Part shown: positions 1 through 10,991 of the stretch, one piece after another
How positions within the stretch are numbered: the stretch's first letter is position 1
How the letters are laid out: each line of letters begins with the position of its first letter
Origin: Edaphochlamys debaryana
Lineage: Eukaryota > Chlorophyta > Chlorophyceae > Chlamydomonadales
DNA length: 64,000 bases
Direction: 5' to 3'
Assembly (NCBI GenBank): GCA_016858145.1
Contig: JAEHOE010000008.1
Span: 1,054,001-1,118,000, forward strand
The notes under the pieces: model-generated
Database searches by the model: none
Told to the model about the DNA's origin: nothing
What the model saw: the letters and a program-made list of their open reading frames with translations, nothing else
Translations under genes and position numbers: made by a program

Positions 1-956
1 CGCTGTGTTGAGCTGCTTCCACAAGTAAGCTTGCCCCCAAGAGCTAGCCAGAAAGCCCAAAGGATGGACCCAGCAGATAATGTGAAGCCCCCCTCGAAGC
101 TGTCCACACGGGCCGGTACCAATACCACCCTGCCACGTCTGCTTGTCTGGATTGGCGACTCCAACCTGGCTACAGAAGCCCACAATCGGTAACAAGGGTG
201 TCTGTCCCTCCTCAGGACAGGGAAAAGGGCTGAGCCCCAAACCCCGCGAGGCCGGGCAGCACTGGGGCCGCGCAATCAAGCACTACGCCCCACAGCGCAC
301 GGACTAAACCCACGCCGCCATAAGTTGGGGGCCTTCGCAACCCCGCAATGCCGGACTTTGCCGGTTGGGTTGGGCGCACATTCACATGCACCCTCCAAAA
401 GATAGAAAGAGAAGATGTCCGTCTCCAATCCGCTACTGCCCACACGCCACCCGCTACATCTCTCCCCTCCGCCGCCGCTGCTTCTCCCCTCAGCCCAAAA
501 ACGTAGAAGCTCACATCCCGTCCGCGAAATGCGGGTCCCCTACAAAGGTGAGGGCCTGGACATAACCACAGCCTCCGTCATGCGCGGCGCCCGAAGCACA
601 GCCGCCGCGTCACCAGCCGCCGCCTACCCATTCCGGGTCCTCCGGCTGCTGCTGCTGCAGCTCTGATCACAACAGCAAATTGCTCTCTCTCAACACGCCA
701 TAAGATCTGCCGGGCGCTCCAGCTCGCGCAGGTACCCCTCATCCGTCGCCCTGCAGGACCAGGCATGAGGGGTCTAGACCGCTCCCAGCCGCCAGAACCT
801 CGGAGCGTGGTCTTCAGCAGCACTCAGGTTGGGGCTTGTAGCTCGCACACCGAGCTCGGAGCGCTTTACATGCAGCCCCCGCGTACCCAGGCACGGCCTT
901 GCTCCTACTCATGGATGCTTCGCACTTGCATCCATGGCCGAGTATAGGTCACGCGC
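1..956. other. Gene-free left end
   Basis: No reading frame here has a recognisable domain or splice-consistent continuation. Open frames occur on both strands but look like GC-rich chance frames. The only useful signal is a TTACA motif at 866-870, read as TGTAA on the minus strand, which suits the 3' end of the minus-strand gene ending at 957. Confidence 0.6.
866..870 (-). terminator. Candidate TGTAA polyadenylation signal
   Basis: TGTAA on the minus strand lies 87 bases beyond the stop of the F-box/ankyrin gene at 957-3441. TGTAA is the known nuclear polyadenylation signal of green algae. Position and orientation fit, but a five-base motif can occur by chance. Confidence 0.45.
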
Positions 957-3441
957 TTAAGCGCCATCCATTTTCGGGGCTAATTGATTCGGCAGGTGAG
1001 TTGCCCCGTCGCCCCCGTCCCCCTTGGCCCGCTTCTCACCTCCCCTTCCGCGCTTGCTACCCCCGCCCTGTCCCCGCGCCGAGCCCCTTGGCTTCGCTGC
1101 CCCGCTCGGCCCCCGCCCCTTCCTCTGCCGCTTGCTCTGCGCCGCCCGCTGCTGGCAGATCCACGCCTGCACCTCCTCCGCGTCGTCTGCCCCTGACGGC
1201 TCCGCCTCCTCCTCCGCCCGCGCCCAGTCGATCGCCCCGCCGCTGGCCTCGATGGCCCCTGCACGCCATTGCAGGCAGTCCAGCGGCGCATCGTTCTCCA
1301 CCGCGAGCGTGAAGAGCTTCGAAGACTGCGGCCCCAGGGGCAGTCCCGACTGGTGCGCGAGGCGCATGATGCCCCAGTCGTGGTAGACGACTGCTTCTGT
1401 GTAGGCCTCGATCGCGGCGTCACCGGTCTGGGGAGGAGGAGGTACGTAAGCCCGGAAGCACTTGAGGCGCTCTCGCGCTCAGGTAGACGACAGCGCGCAG
1501 ACGCGCAGCGCGCGGGGCAGGTGCTGGCCAGGGTAGCTGCCCACAGTGCGTCCGCACGCCCGTCCCACCGGGACGCACGACTCACCGGCATGGGGCAGCG
1601 CATCTCCACTAGCGCCTCCACGGCCGCCTCGCAGCCCGAGGAGACGGCGGCCTGCGGTGGGCAAAAGCCCGCCAGGCCAAAGTCAAGCGACAGGACGTGG
1701 TAGGCATTGACGGCTTTGGAGGCTTTGGCGCCGCTTTCCACGCACCTTCCAGGCGTCTGGATGCAGTGGGCGGCAGTGCTCTTGCAGCCAGCGAGCTGCG
1801 TCCAAAGCGCCCCGTTCAATGGCCAGCACGAAAGCTTCCGTGACGGCGCGGCCGCTGCTCCGGGTCCGGCGGCGAAGGGCGTACGCCCAGTTCAGCACGT
1901 TGACGTGGTTCCCTGCGGCCGCGCCAAAGGCCAGGCCCTCCCAGTGCAGACTCCGCCCGTAGCGCCTTTGCACGGCCTGCGGATATCGAGGTTCCAGTGG
2001 GGGCGGGAAGAGCGCGGCGAAAGAGTGTGCGCATCAGGTTGGGAGGTTGCAGGCCCGCCCTGTTCTGTTCGGTTAAGTCCGGCCGCCGGCCATTGGGCAT
2101 TGCTGCATGCTCTCCAAAGCTACACCGGCACAATGAGCTAACTAAGCCGACACTGCAACCTGCACCAGGAGTCCAGCCCACACAGATTCGCACCTGCAAT
2201 ACGTCCAAACGCCCTTGGCCGGCTGACCACAGCGAGGAGTCCGCGAGGGCGTGGTCCTCCGGCTGCAGCCCCTCGTCCAGGAGCCACTCCAGGGCCGGCA
2301 GCTCGCAGGCCGTAAGGCTCAGCCTGGCGTTGGGGTCCAGAAGGCAGCCCTTGGCCTTGAGCCACTCGAACCGCTCCACCATGGCGGCACCGGGCAGCTT
2401 TGATTCTGACGTGGCGACGGAGCAGAAGAGGTCGCTGGTGGGCTGCACGCCGTGTGACACCAGCCACTCCGCCTTCGCGCGCCAGTTCGAATCCGTCCCT
2501 GTAAGCAACATCTGCAGCTCTGTGCTGAGCAGATCTTCGGCAACGAGCTGCGCGCCACGCGCAAGCACCCAGTTCAGCTTCTCACGCCAGTCGGGAGTCT
2601 TGCTGATCAAGGCCTCCACGTACGCTGCCTGCCGCTCCTTGAGCGCCCAGGTGGAGAGGTGCGCGGGCGCCAGGCGCTGAAAGGTGGCCAGGTCACAGCC
2701 AGCGAGGGCGGCGAGGCACACGAACCGGTAAATCTCGCCCACCGCTCCATCCGCCAGGCTCTCAGCCGACCCCTGACCGCCGCTCGCGGCGGCCACGTAC
2801 TCCGCTAGTAGCCACCCGACCACTGCGCTGTGGCCTCCGCGCGCGGCAAACGCAGCAGCAGCAGCCAGCAGCAGCCAGCCAGCAGCAGCAGCAGCAGCAG
2901 CAATGAACTCGAAGGGATGCGGCGGGTCGTCGGGGTTGCTGCGGCATTGCTCCAGGACCCACTCGCACACGCGCCGCTGCCCGGACTGGGCGGCAACAGC
3001 GAGCACCTGATCGCCGCCTTGCACGCGTCCGTCCTCGACGAGCCACTTGCACGACTCGAGCGCGCCGGCCGCAGCGGCTCGCTCCAGATCGTCGTGCCGC
3101 GGCTTGCTGCCCGTTGCTGCCACCGCGACCTCCAGGTTCACAACGTCATTGCTCGCTGCGACGAGCCTGACTAGCTTCTGCCGCTGGGACAAGGTGAGCG
3201 CCCGGCACGACCGCGGAGCAGCCCATCGCTCCGAGAACGCCCAGCGAGGCACCGCTTGCGAGAGCCGAAGCGTGTTGTGGTCCTTGAGCTGCTCCGAGGT
3301 GGCCTTGCTCACCAACCGCAGGCAGCACGCCTCGTTGGGGCTGAGGAAGGCTGCGATGCGGCCCACGATGTCGGGTATCCAGACGCTCGAGCTAGCGTCC
3401 GGCTGCTGGTGGTCTGCCTTCTGCCGCTTGTCGCGCCTCAT
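957..3441 (-). CDS. F-box-like/ankyrin-type repeat protein, paralogue A
   Basis: Four exons (minus strand): 2194-3441, 1746-1976, 1586-1651 and 957-1427. All joins are phase 0 and give 671 residues. The start is set at the ATG of MRRDKRQ because paralogue B begins MSRDKRQ; an in-frame ATG 42 bases upstream is less likely. Residues about 20-60 read like an F-box (IVGRIAAFLSPNEACCLRLV). The rest is a run of degenerate ankyrin-type units with motifs such as AARGGHSAVVGWLL, AGCDLATFQRLAP and GCEAAVEALVEMRCPMP. The C-terminus is basic and Gly/Arg-rich. F-box proteins usually recruit targets to SCF ubiquitin ligases, so a substrate-receptor role is possible, but this is inference from a weak F-box. 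The second exon unit is interrupted by a long Ala/Leu run encoded by CAG triplets. It is the first of three tandem paralogues, all on the minus strand. Confidence 0.78.
2853..2902. repeat. (CAG)n triplet tract inside paralogue A
   Basis: About 50 bases of almost pure CAG/GCA triplets with two CCAG interruptions. On the coding (minus) strand it encodes alternating runs of Ala and Leu, inside what is a normal ankyrin-type unit in paralogue B. The reading frame is kept. Confidence 0.9.
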
Positions 3442-4182
3442 TAGCGCTTGCGAGGAACAAGACTGGCAAGGAATTTGCAGCAAATCGACTCAAGCCGTGC
3501 CGCTCGGGCTCTGCACAGAGCGGCAAGTGTTTGTAGGTATCCACTTTGTAAATGAGGGTGAGGCAGTTCGGCGGGGTTGAGGCAGTTCGGCGGGAACAGT
3601 TCGCCGTGACACGACCCCCGCCATCTTGCCCCCGTTCCCGTGCCCCGCCCCCGCCACGCTCCCCTACCCGTAACCGTATGAGTCTTCAATGCGACTTCAA
3701 TGACAACACTGCATCCAGCCCCATCCTGTGAAGCCCAGGCCCAAGGGGTCCAGCTCGTCAGCCCCCTCCCGGTTCGACCGCCACAACCCATGTCCAGCAG
3801 TGGTGCGGGCTCCTGGGGGTCATCGCCAGCGACAGTAAGGACGGTGCCGCGCGGCTGTACTACTCCTACGTCCTAGTAGGACGGGGAGTCGCGGGCGTGC
3901 ATGGTCGTACTCGGCCGCGCCGGTGCTGAGGCGGGCTGGGTGGGCTATGCATGCGCTGCGAGGGGTGCGGGCAGGCGTGGGCCGTGTGGCACTGCACCCT
4001 GGGGCGCCGGGCGTGGAGGCAGGCAGCGGACTTGCAATCGCAGAGCGGACATACAGGTGTGCGGGCCCCAATCGCAGCACCCCAATCGGTTCCCAGCCAT
4101 TTATACCGCCACCGGCGATCACATGCTTCTGCCTTCCCGTTGCCTGCCGCCTCTGAGCTGAAGTCCAGCTAGCGCAAGTTTC
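3442..4182. other. Intergenic stretch upstream of paralogue A
   Basis: This 740-base stretch should hold the promoter of the minus-strand gene starting at 3441. It includes a local duplication, GGCAGTTCGGCGGG(G/A), around 3562-3596. I see no clear TATA element or gene. Confidence 0.5.
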
Positions 4183-4779
4183 GTGGCAGCGACTATTGTG
4201 CCCGGCGGCGGCGGCGGTGGTGGCTCGCCTATGCTCCCAAGCAGGGTCCTGCGGGGCCTGACTCCAGGCAGGGTCTGCGCAATGGCGGCCAGTCCCGACG
4301 GCGCAGCAGTGGCCGTGGGCCACGGCGGCGGAAGGGGTGGCGGCGGCAAGGGGTGCGCGGTGGCACAGGTCTGGCCCCTGGGTGACGGCCAGGCCCTGAC
4401 GACGTCCCTGTGTGCGTGGGGGCCAGGGCTGCTGTCCCTGGGCACGGCCTGGGAGACCAGCCGCCCGCTGCCCACGGCATGGCATCATTCAAAGCAGGCA
4501 GGGCAGGGGAAGACGATCAGCGGAGTAAGATTGCGCATTACCGGCGGCAAGGGGTGCGTGGTGGTGCAAGTCTGGCGCCTGCGCATGTGCTACTGCGGTA
4601 ACCGCGCGGATGGGCGCTTGCTGGCTGGCTGGCGGCAGGGGATGGGCGCTTGCTGGCTGGCGGTCTGTCGGACTGCACCGCTCGCGTCTGGGACGCAGGG
4701 TCTGGCGCGTGCGTGGCGAAGCTCGAGGGGCACACTCGTTTCTTGGGTGCCTATTTCGATGACGCCTCTGCGGCAGTAG
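4183..4779 (+). pseudogene. Decayed WD40-repeat fragment
   Basis: The translation from 4183 contains two WD40-like pieces: LRGLTPGRVCAMAASPDGAA followed by a QVW(P)L end at about 4240-4380, and, in another frame from about 4650, LLAGGLSDCTARVWDAGSG followed by ACVAKLEGHT. The second is a good WD40 blade. Between them the frame is lost. Two internal duplications are visible: GGCGGCAAGGGGTGCG at 4343 and 4541 (the similarity runs on for about 40 bases), and GATGGGCGCTTGCTGGCTGGC at 4609 and 4640. No intact multi-blade propeller can be built, so a relic is more likely than a gene. A multi-exon gene with very small exons is the alternative. Confidence 0.5.
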
Positions 4780-5302
4780 CCGGGCCGGGGAGGACCGCGT
4801 GGTTGCTGATGGCTTACAGAGACGTGGGCCCCAACGCATCGGAACGACTTGGCCAACTGCAGCCTGCAACCTCGGTGGGCTCGGCACCCCGGTTCGAACT
4901 TTTGTGACCGGGTACTGCCGGTAAGCGCCCCAGCAGCTTGACATCAGCGACGCTATAACCAGGCGACCTTCATTTCGTTGATGTCTTCAGACCCCCGCAC
5001 CCTGCACCCCTTCAACTCCCCCTTCAACACAGAGCCATCGTGATACCTTCTCCCTGGCATGCCGGGCAGCCTGCATGTCCTCGGTCAACGACGTCACAAA
5101 CTCACATGACTAGCCCACAGCACGTATCCTGCTGACTGAAGCACACGCGTAGATAGCACACGCGTAGCCAGTGGATGTCCCACACAACCTGGAACATCAT
5201 AGCCCTGTCCTGAATTGCAGGCTGCATGCGGTGTCCAAACATCCTGCCTCCATAGATTGGGAGCGGCCATGCCTCTCGCTGGTTCCCAGGCGCCTGCACT
5301 CC
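4780..5302. other. Short intergenic stretch
   Basis: This lies between the WD40 relic and the 3' end of paralogue B. No further reading frame is supported. A minus-strand TGTAA (TTACA at 4814-4818) lies 485 bases past the stop at 5303, too far to assign with confidence. Confidence 0.4.
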
Positions 5303-7959
5303 CTACACACGCCTCCTGCCGCCCCGCACACGCTTGGCACCCACGCTCCGCCCCTGCACCTGGTCCGCCGGCCCATGCGCCGCCCGCTCCTGCATCTGCC
5401 GCCTCCGCTGCGCCGCCCTCTGCGCACTCATCCACCTCACCACCTCGTATCTGTAAGGGGTCTTGTGAGCATGTGCAGCCTCCTGCGCCTGTCCCCAGTC
5501 GATCCCGCCAGTGCTCCGCTGTTCTCTCTCCACTTGGTCGGCGAACCGCTGCAGGAGGGCCAGCGGTGCGCCCGCCTTCAGAGCGTCCGCGAAGAGCTGG
5601 GAGGGGTGTGATCCCAAGGGCACGCCATGCTTGTGGAGGAGGCGCATGATGTGCCAGTCCCGCAGCCGGATTGCACGTTGGTAAGGCCAGCCGTTCGTCT
5701 GTGGAGGGGAGCGAGGGCGGAAGGACCGTGAGATGCGGGTTAGGCTTTTGGGGGCGACGGGCTTGCCAAGTATTGTCCAACAGAGTCGGGGCCCTTGCCG
5801 TCACCCACAATCTCGGAAGTCCTCTCAGCGGGTCCCCTGCAAGCACCCCACCACCCACCGGCATGGGGCAGCGCATCTCCGCAAGGGCCTCCACAGCCGC
5901 CTCGCACCCAGACAGGATGACGGCCTGCATCAAACAGGAAGGGGGCAGCTTGCAGCATTCAGTGCCCAGCATGACAGCCGACAGCTTATTCCCGCAAAGC
6001 AGTGACCATGGGCAGTTAGCGCCCCCCCGCGACCCAGGTCCTCCCTTGCCATGCCCACAGCCTCGTCTGGACCCCCGCCCTCACCGTCCATGCGCCCGCA
6101 TCCAGGGGGCAGCCGCGCTCGCGCAGCCAGCGGATGACCTCCACGTCCCCCGCCTCCCCCGCCTTGACAAAGAGCTCCGGCGTGAGCCAGCCGGGCGCAC
6201 CCGCGACGCCGAGGGCGCTATGCGCCCACTCCAGCACCTCCAGCTTGCCCCCGGAGGCTCCCGCCGAGGCCACCTGCCTCAGGTCGAGAGGGAAGCCCCG
6301 GTCCTTGAGGGCCTGCGGCACGGGAGGGATCGGATGGGGGGCGGGATCGGCGTGGGACGGCGGGGCGTCACCCGGCAACAGGTGCAGCTGCTATCCGGCA
6401 CCCAACAAGGTCCCCTGGCTGACTCAATCTCTAGGAGCCCAAGCCAACCCGCAGCCCCACATTCCACATTACCCTGCCGTACCACACCGGTACCGCACCT
6501 GCAGGACGTCCACGCGGCCCTTGTACGCAGCCGAAGCCGCGGCCCGGGCCAGGCCTGCGGCGTCCGGCTGCAGCCCCTCCCCCAGCAGCCACACGAGCGC
6601 CGGCAGCTCGCACTGCCGCAGGGCCAGAACGGCGTCGGCGTCGTTGGGGTCCAGAACGCAGCCCTTGGCCTTGAGCCACTCGAACCGCTCCACCATATCG
6701 GGATCCAGCAGGATGGCTTCGGCCGTCAGGGCGTAGCATTCGTCCGTGGCCTGAGAGCCCTGAGCCACCAGCCACTCCGCCTTCTCGCGCCACGCTGGGT
6801 CCTGCCCCACAAGACGGGCTTCCAGCGCAGACTTCAGCTCTTCTGGGCTGAGCTGCGCGCCCTGAGCAACCAGCCACTCCAGCTTCTCACGCCAGTCGGG
6901 CGTCCGGCTAGAGAGGGCCTCGCGCAACCCTGGCTGTAGCACGGTCCGCTTCCAGGCGGAGGGCTTTGCGGGCGCCAGGCGCTGAACGGTGGCCAGGTCA
7001 CAGCCGTGCAGGGCGGCGATGCACAGGGCCCGGCGCCGGCGCGCAGCCCGGGCCTCCTTGCGCTTTGACTTTGCGTCTTCTGAGTCCGTGCTTGAATCCG
7101 AGGACGTGTCGGATGACAGATCCGTTGATTCCGATGAGGAGTCTGACGATGAGTCTGATGACGAGTCAGAGAGGTTTGATGAGGAGTCCGATGAGTCCAA
7201 TGAATCCGATGAGGAGTCCGATGACGAGATAGATCGACGTGAAGGGGAGGCGCCTGGCCGCTCATCAGAAGATGAGAGATCTGATGAGGAGTCCGACGAC
7301 AGCCCGAGGGGTGGCGGCGGGGAGCCGAAGTCTCGCCTCCGAGGCCGCTGCTCCAGCAGCCACTCGGCCAGCGTGAAGTGGCCTCCGCGCGCAGCAGACT
7401 CAGCGGCAGCCCTGATGTCCTGCATCTCGAGCCCCCTGCGCCACTCCGCGAGGACCCACTCACACACGTGGAGCTGGCCGGACCCGGCCGCTGCCTTAAG
7501 CGTGCCGCTCAAGCTGTCTTTGCAGCCCTCCTCCTCCCGAGCGGCCGCCAGGGCCTTGCAGCACGCCAGGGCTCCTGCGCGTGCGGCCGAGTCCAGGTCC
7601 GCCTGCGGTGCTTCGATACCCGCTGCAGCCATCGCTAAGTGGAGGATCGCGACGTCATTGCTCGCTGCGGCTGCCGAGACCAGCTGTTGCCGCTGGGGTC
7701 GGGTGAGGGCCCGGCAGGACCTGGGCCCCGCCCACGGCTGGGCGAAGGTCCCGTGGCCTGGCTGCGGAACGCATATCAAGGTGCGGTCCTTGAGCTGATT
7801 GCAGGTGGTCTTGTTCAAGAAGCGCAGCCAGGCCGCCTCGTTGGGGCCGAGGAAGGATGCGATGCGGTCCACGATGGCTGGCTCAGCCCATACCAAATCG
7901 CTTCCCGGGACATGTGGATCATTTATCCGTTGTGTCCGCTGTCGCTTGTCGCGGCTCAT
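5303..7959 (-). CDS. F-box-like/ankyrin-type repeat protein, paralogue B
   Basis: Four exons (minus strand): 6499-7959, 6085-6312, 5859-5924 and 5303-5698. All joins are phase 0 and give 716 residues. The first exon starts MSRDKRQ. It carries an F-box-like segment (IVDRIASFLGPNEAAWLRF), then ankyrin-type units (AARGGHFTLAEWLLEQ, HGCDLATVQRLAP, ERFEWLKAKGCVLDPNDA). The three intron positions match those of paralogue A exactly: after VLQ, after the Trp-x of exon 2, and after the final MP of RCPMP. Between two repeat units there is an insertion of about 90 residues, almost only Ser and Asp, absent from A and C. As for A, a role as substrate receptor of an SCF-type ubiquitin ligase is only inferred. 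The basic C-terminus (KRVRGGRRRV) resembles a nuclear localisation sequence. Confidence 0.8.
7065..7325. repeat. Degenerate GA-rich repeat coding for Ser/Asp tract
   Basis: The plus strand carries degenerate repeats of GATGAGTC/GAGTCCGA type. On the coding minus strand they encode a Ser/Asp-rich run (SSDSSSD-type units); on the opposite strand they also stay open and encode Asp/Glu/Ser. The tract is an insertion in paralogue B relative to A and C and probably arose by local repeat expansion. Confidence 0.8.
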
Positions 7960-8937
7960 TATGCGGGCCGCGAGGTCCAAAGGCTGGCAGGTCCTTCGCG
8001 GTGATGTGGTGCGTGCCTAGTTATTGCGTATCAACGTAGGTGAGGGGCCTTCTAAAATCGGCTTATGGTGTTGTCGCGACAATTGTTGTGCGGGCCGCCC
8101 AAAGGCTGGCCGGTCCGGCAGGTGCTTCGCTATTCACGCAAGCTCGACAGTGCTTGGCTCGTTGGCGCGTTATAAGCGTGGTAGCGGGGCTTGCCAAGTT
8201 GGCTATAGCGTTGTCGCGACGCGGCCTTTTGGCGGAGATTCTGGGCCTGTCCGGGGGTCAGCATGGGCTGCATGAGGGCACCCTGCGGCAGGGTGCTGAC
8301 TCTCATGACTCACAACCTGCACTGTTTAAAAAGCAGGTGGTGCTCTAGGGCCGAGGGCACGCGGCAGGTGGGCCTGAGCGGGCCTAACCTGGGCCTTGAC
8401 TGGGCCGCCCCATCAGGCGGCCCTCAGATGGAGGCCCGGAGGACACAGCTGCGGCTGTACCTTGCCTGGAGAGTGGCGACGACCTACCACTCCTTCGCCT
8501 TCGCAGCTGGGAACCTCGTTCCAGACCTGGCGTGCTCAGCCAAGCTCAGCACTGCCATCTGGAGTTCGGGAGTCCGGGAGTTCGGGAGTCCGGGCTCTGC
8601 ATCCAACTGAACTGTGGAGCCCTGACGCCAGCATTGCATGTCACTGCTCAGCACAACCTCACTAACCGGACCGCTGGCCGCTTCGCCCTGTGTGCACCTA
8701 CCCTGCCCCGTCCGCCAAGCAACTCCGACACTCAACAGACCAAAACACCCAGCATGGCACAGCCTCAGCATCAGCACCTTCCAGACTGACCCTCGCTTCG
8801 TGCTCGCTAAGGACCAGCCAGCAGGTCAGACACCCCCAAGTCACCCCAGCTGCGCCCCATGTTGTCCGCTCCCATAACTAGCATACCGGCAAGGCAAGTC
8901 GCTTGACAGAAGCCAAACCCAGTTACACCCAACCAGC
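7960..8937. other. Intergenic stretch between paralogues B and C
   Basis: Promoter side of paralogue B and 3' side of paralogue C. I see no supported gene. Weak direct repeats are present: a GGGCCG...CAAAGGCTGGC segment at about 7967 and 8092, and GTTGTCGCGAC at about 8070 and 8210. Confidence 0.5.
8562..8593. repeat. Two tandem copies of a 16-base unit
   Basis: The unit GAGTTCGGGAGTCCGG occurs twice in perfect tandem. It lies in the intergenic stretch between paralogues B and C. No function is evident. Confidence 0.85.
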
Positions 8938-10991
8938 TCAATTCTTTGCCTGTCGCCCTCCGCCCCGCCTGGTGCCCCGCCGGCCGCCACCCCGCTCTTG
9001 CCCGCCCTCCGCACCCGCCCCCTGCTCCCGCCGCCGCCGCCTTCCCGCCCGAGGCTCCTGCTCCATCCTCAGGTCCGCCACCCACGCCAGCACATCCGCC
9101 CGGTCGCTCATCCACCTCTGCTGCTTCGCCTCCGCCTCCACCAGCACCCAGTCCAGCCCACCCCCGCCCCCGCCTCCGCCTCCGCCGCTCCCATCCGCCT
9201 CTGCATTCGCGAGGCTCCGGAGGACGGACAGAGGCGCGGACCGGAGGGCGTGGTGGAAGACCTCCTGTCGGCGGGGGCCGAGGGGCACGCCCCAGCCCAG
9301 GAGCCGCACCGCTGTGTCCCACTCGCCCCAGCGCAGCGCTGCGACTGCGTAGGGCTCACCGTCAGCCTGGGGGAGAGGGCCGTGGGGTTGGGGCAGAGTT
9401 GGGGGGGAAGGGCGGGTTAAAACTGGCTCAAGGCACCGGCACTGGCTTTACAGCTCGCCACTGCAGCCCGCAGCCCAACCATGGCAGCCCGGCAGCCCCT
9501 GCCTGCGCACTGGCTCCGACGAGGGCTATCTGCAGTCCAGCACACCCTTCCCTGCCAGTGTGCAAGCCTCGACCGGCCCCTGCTCCCTCACCGGCATGGG
9601 GCAGCCCAGCTCCACCAGGGCCTCCACGGCCGTCACAGCGCCCGAGTCGAGCGCCACAGCCCAGGCTTCCGGCTGCATGGGGCAGCCACGTACGTGCAGC
9701 CACCGCAGGAGCTCCACGCTGCCGGAGCCCGCGGCGGCGGTGAAGACCTGGGCCGTCAGCTCAGCCCGCCGCCCTGCCTGGTGCAGGCTCGCAGACTCAC
9801 AAGCCCACTTCACCACCGCCAGGCGTCCGCTGGAGGCGGCCGCAGCCACAACCCCCTGGACGTCCGACCGCAGCCCCCCGGTCTCCAGCGCCTGAAGCAT
9901 CGCCACGTGGCCTGCGCGTGCCGCCTGGCGGCTTTCCCCCACGAGCATGCGCGTGTCGAGGTTCAGGCCCTGGGCCAGGAGCCAGTTGAAGGCTGGGAGG
10001 TTGCCTTGCCCCACACAGGAGAGCAGGAAGGGGTGGCGTGGGTCCAGCGGACAGCCCTTGCCCTTGAGCCAGGTCAGACGCGCGGGGCCGTCAGCAGCGA
10101 GCTCCATCGCCGCGACGTAATGGTAGGGCTGGAGCAGAGCGCCTTTCGACAGCATCCAGTCCGCCTTGGCCGCCCAGTCGGTCCCGCTGCGTAATGCAGC
10201 GCAGAGGCCGCTGCCAAAGTCGTCGGGGTCCCAGGAGGCAATGTCTGCGTGCTGGCCGACTAGCTGCTGAACCGTGCGCAGGTCAGCTGGGCTCTCGATG
10301 GCTGCCATGCCGAGAGCATGGCCGTTCTCAATGTTGACCTCCTCCGACTTCAAGTCATACACGACAAGTTCCCGCGTTATTGAAATCAGGTAGTCGACGA
10401 GAGTGAAGTGGCCGCCGCGTGCGGCGTCGACGACGGCCTTTCGGGTCCCGTAGATCATGTGCTTGAGGAATGAGTTCCGCTGCACGCACCACTCCGCTAT
10501 GTCGCGGTGGCCCTGCCCTGATGCAGCGCACAGCATATCCTCCCAGGACACGTGCTTGTCTTGGGAAGCTATGAACTTGCAGGCGGGCAGGGAGCCAGCG
10601 CGGGCGGCGGCGACCTCCGCATGGCGGGGCGTGAGGCCCGTGGCCGCCAGAGCCACCTCGAGGTTTGCCACGTCGCTTGCTGCCAGCGACACTAGCTGTC
10701 GTCGCTGGGACCGCGTGAGGCTCGCGCAGGCGTCGGGCCGTGCCCAGTGCCGCGCGAACGCCCATGGCGGGACTGGCGCGAGAGGTCCACCTCGACGTGC
10801 GCCCCGAACGCTTCCGCGCTGGCCTTGCCGACGAGGCGCAGGCAGGTCACCTCGTTGGGACCGAGGTTCCTTGTAATGCGTTCGAGGAGGGCTGGCTCCT
10901 CAAACACGAGGGCGGGGTCCGTGCTCGACGCATGCTGAAGGGATCCCTCGGAGTCAAGCTCGCTAGCTTGCTCTGGTTCATTGCACTGCAT
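8938..10991 (-). CDS. F-box-like/ankyrin-type repeat protein, paralogue C (one frameshift)
   Basis: Two exons (minus strand): 9592-10991 and 8938-9366. The start ATG (MQCNEPEQ) is the first in the frame and precedes an F-box-like segment (LLERITRNLGPNEVTCLRLV). Homology with A (VPRWAFSERWAAP) is then found in a different frame (VPPWAFARHW), so one base seems to be missing near 10770-10776. With that base the protein would be about 609 residues. The remainder is open and contains ankyrin-type units (AARGGHFTLVDYLI, AARAGHVAMLQALE, GSVELLRWLHVRGCPM) and the family's basic C-terminus. Unlike A and B it has only the last of the three introns; the other two positions are fused exon sequence. The break may be a base-calling error or the first lesion of a young pseudogene; the intact rest favours the former. 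Confidence 0.65.

Noticed and set aside
899..1819. Several long Pro/Arg/Ala-rich open frames on both strands
   Set aside because: They overlap the exons of paralogue A in other frames. Their composition is what shadow frames of GC-rich DNA give.
2846..2903. CAG tract as a possible assembly collapse or transposon end
   Set aside because: It is in frame and flanked by normal family sequence, so a coding triplet expansion is the simpler explanation.
6989..7798. 269-codon plus-strand frame rich in Asp/Glu/Ser
   Set aside because: It is the antisense of the Ser/Asp insertion and flanking exon of paralogue B, whose minus-strand homology to A is clear.
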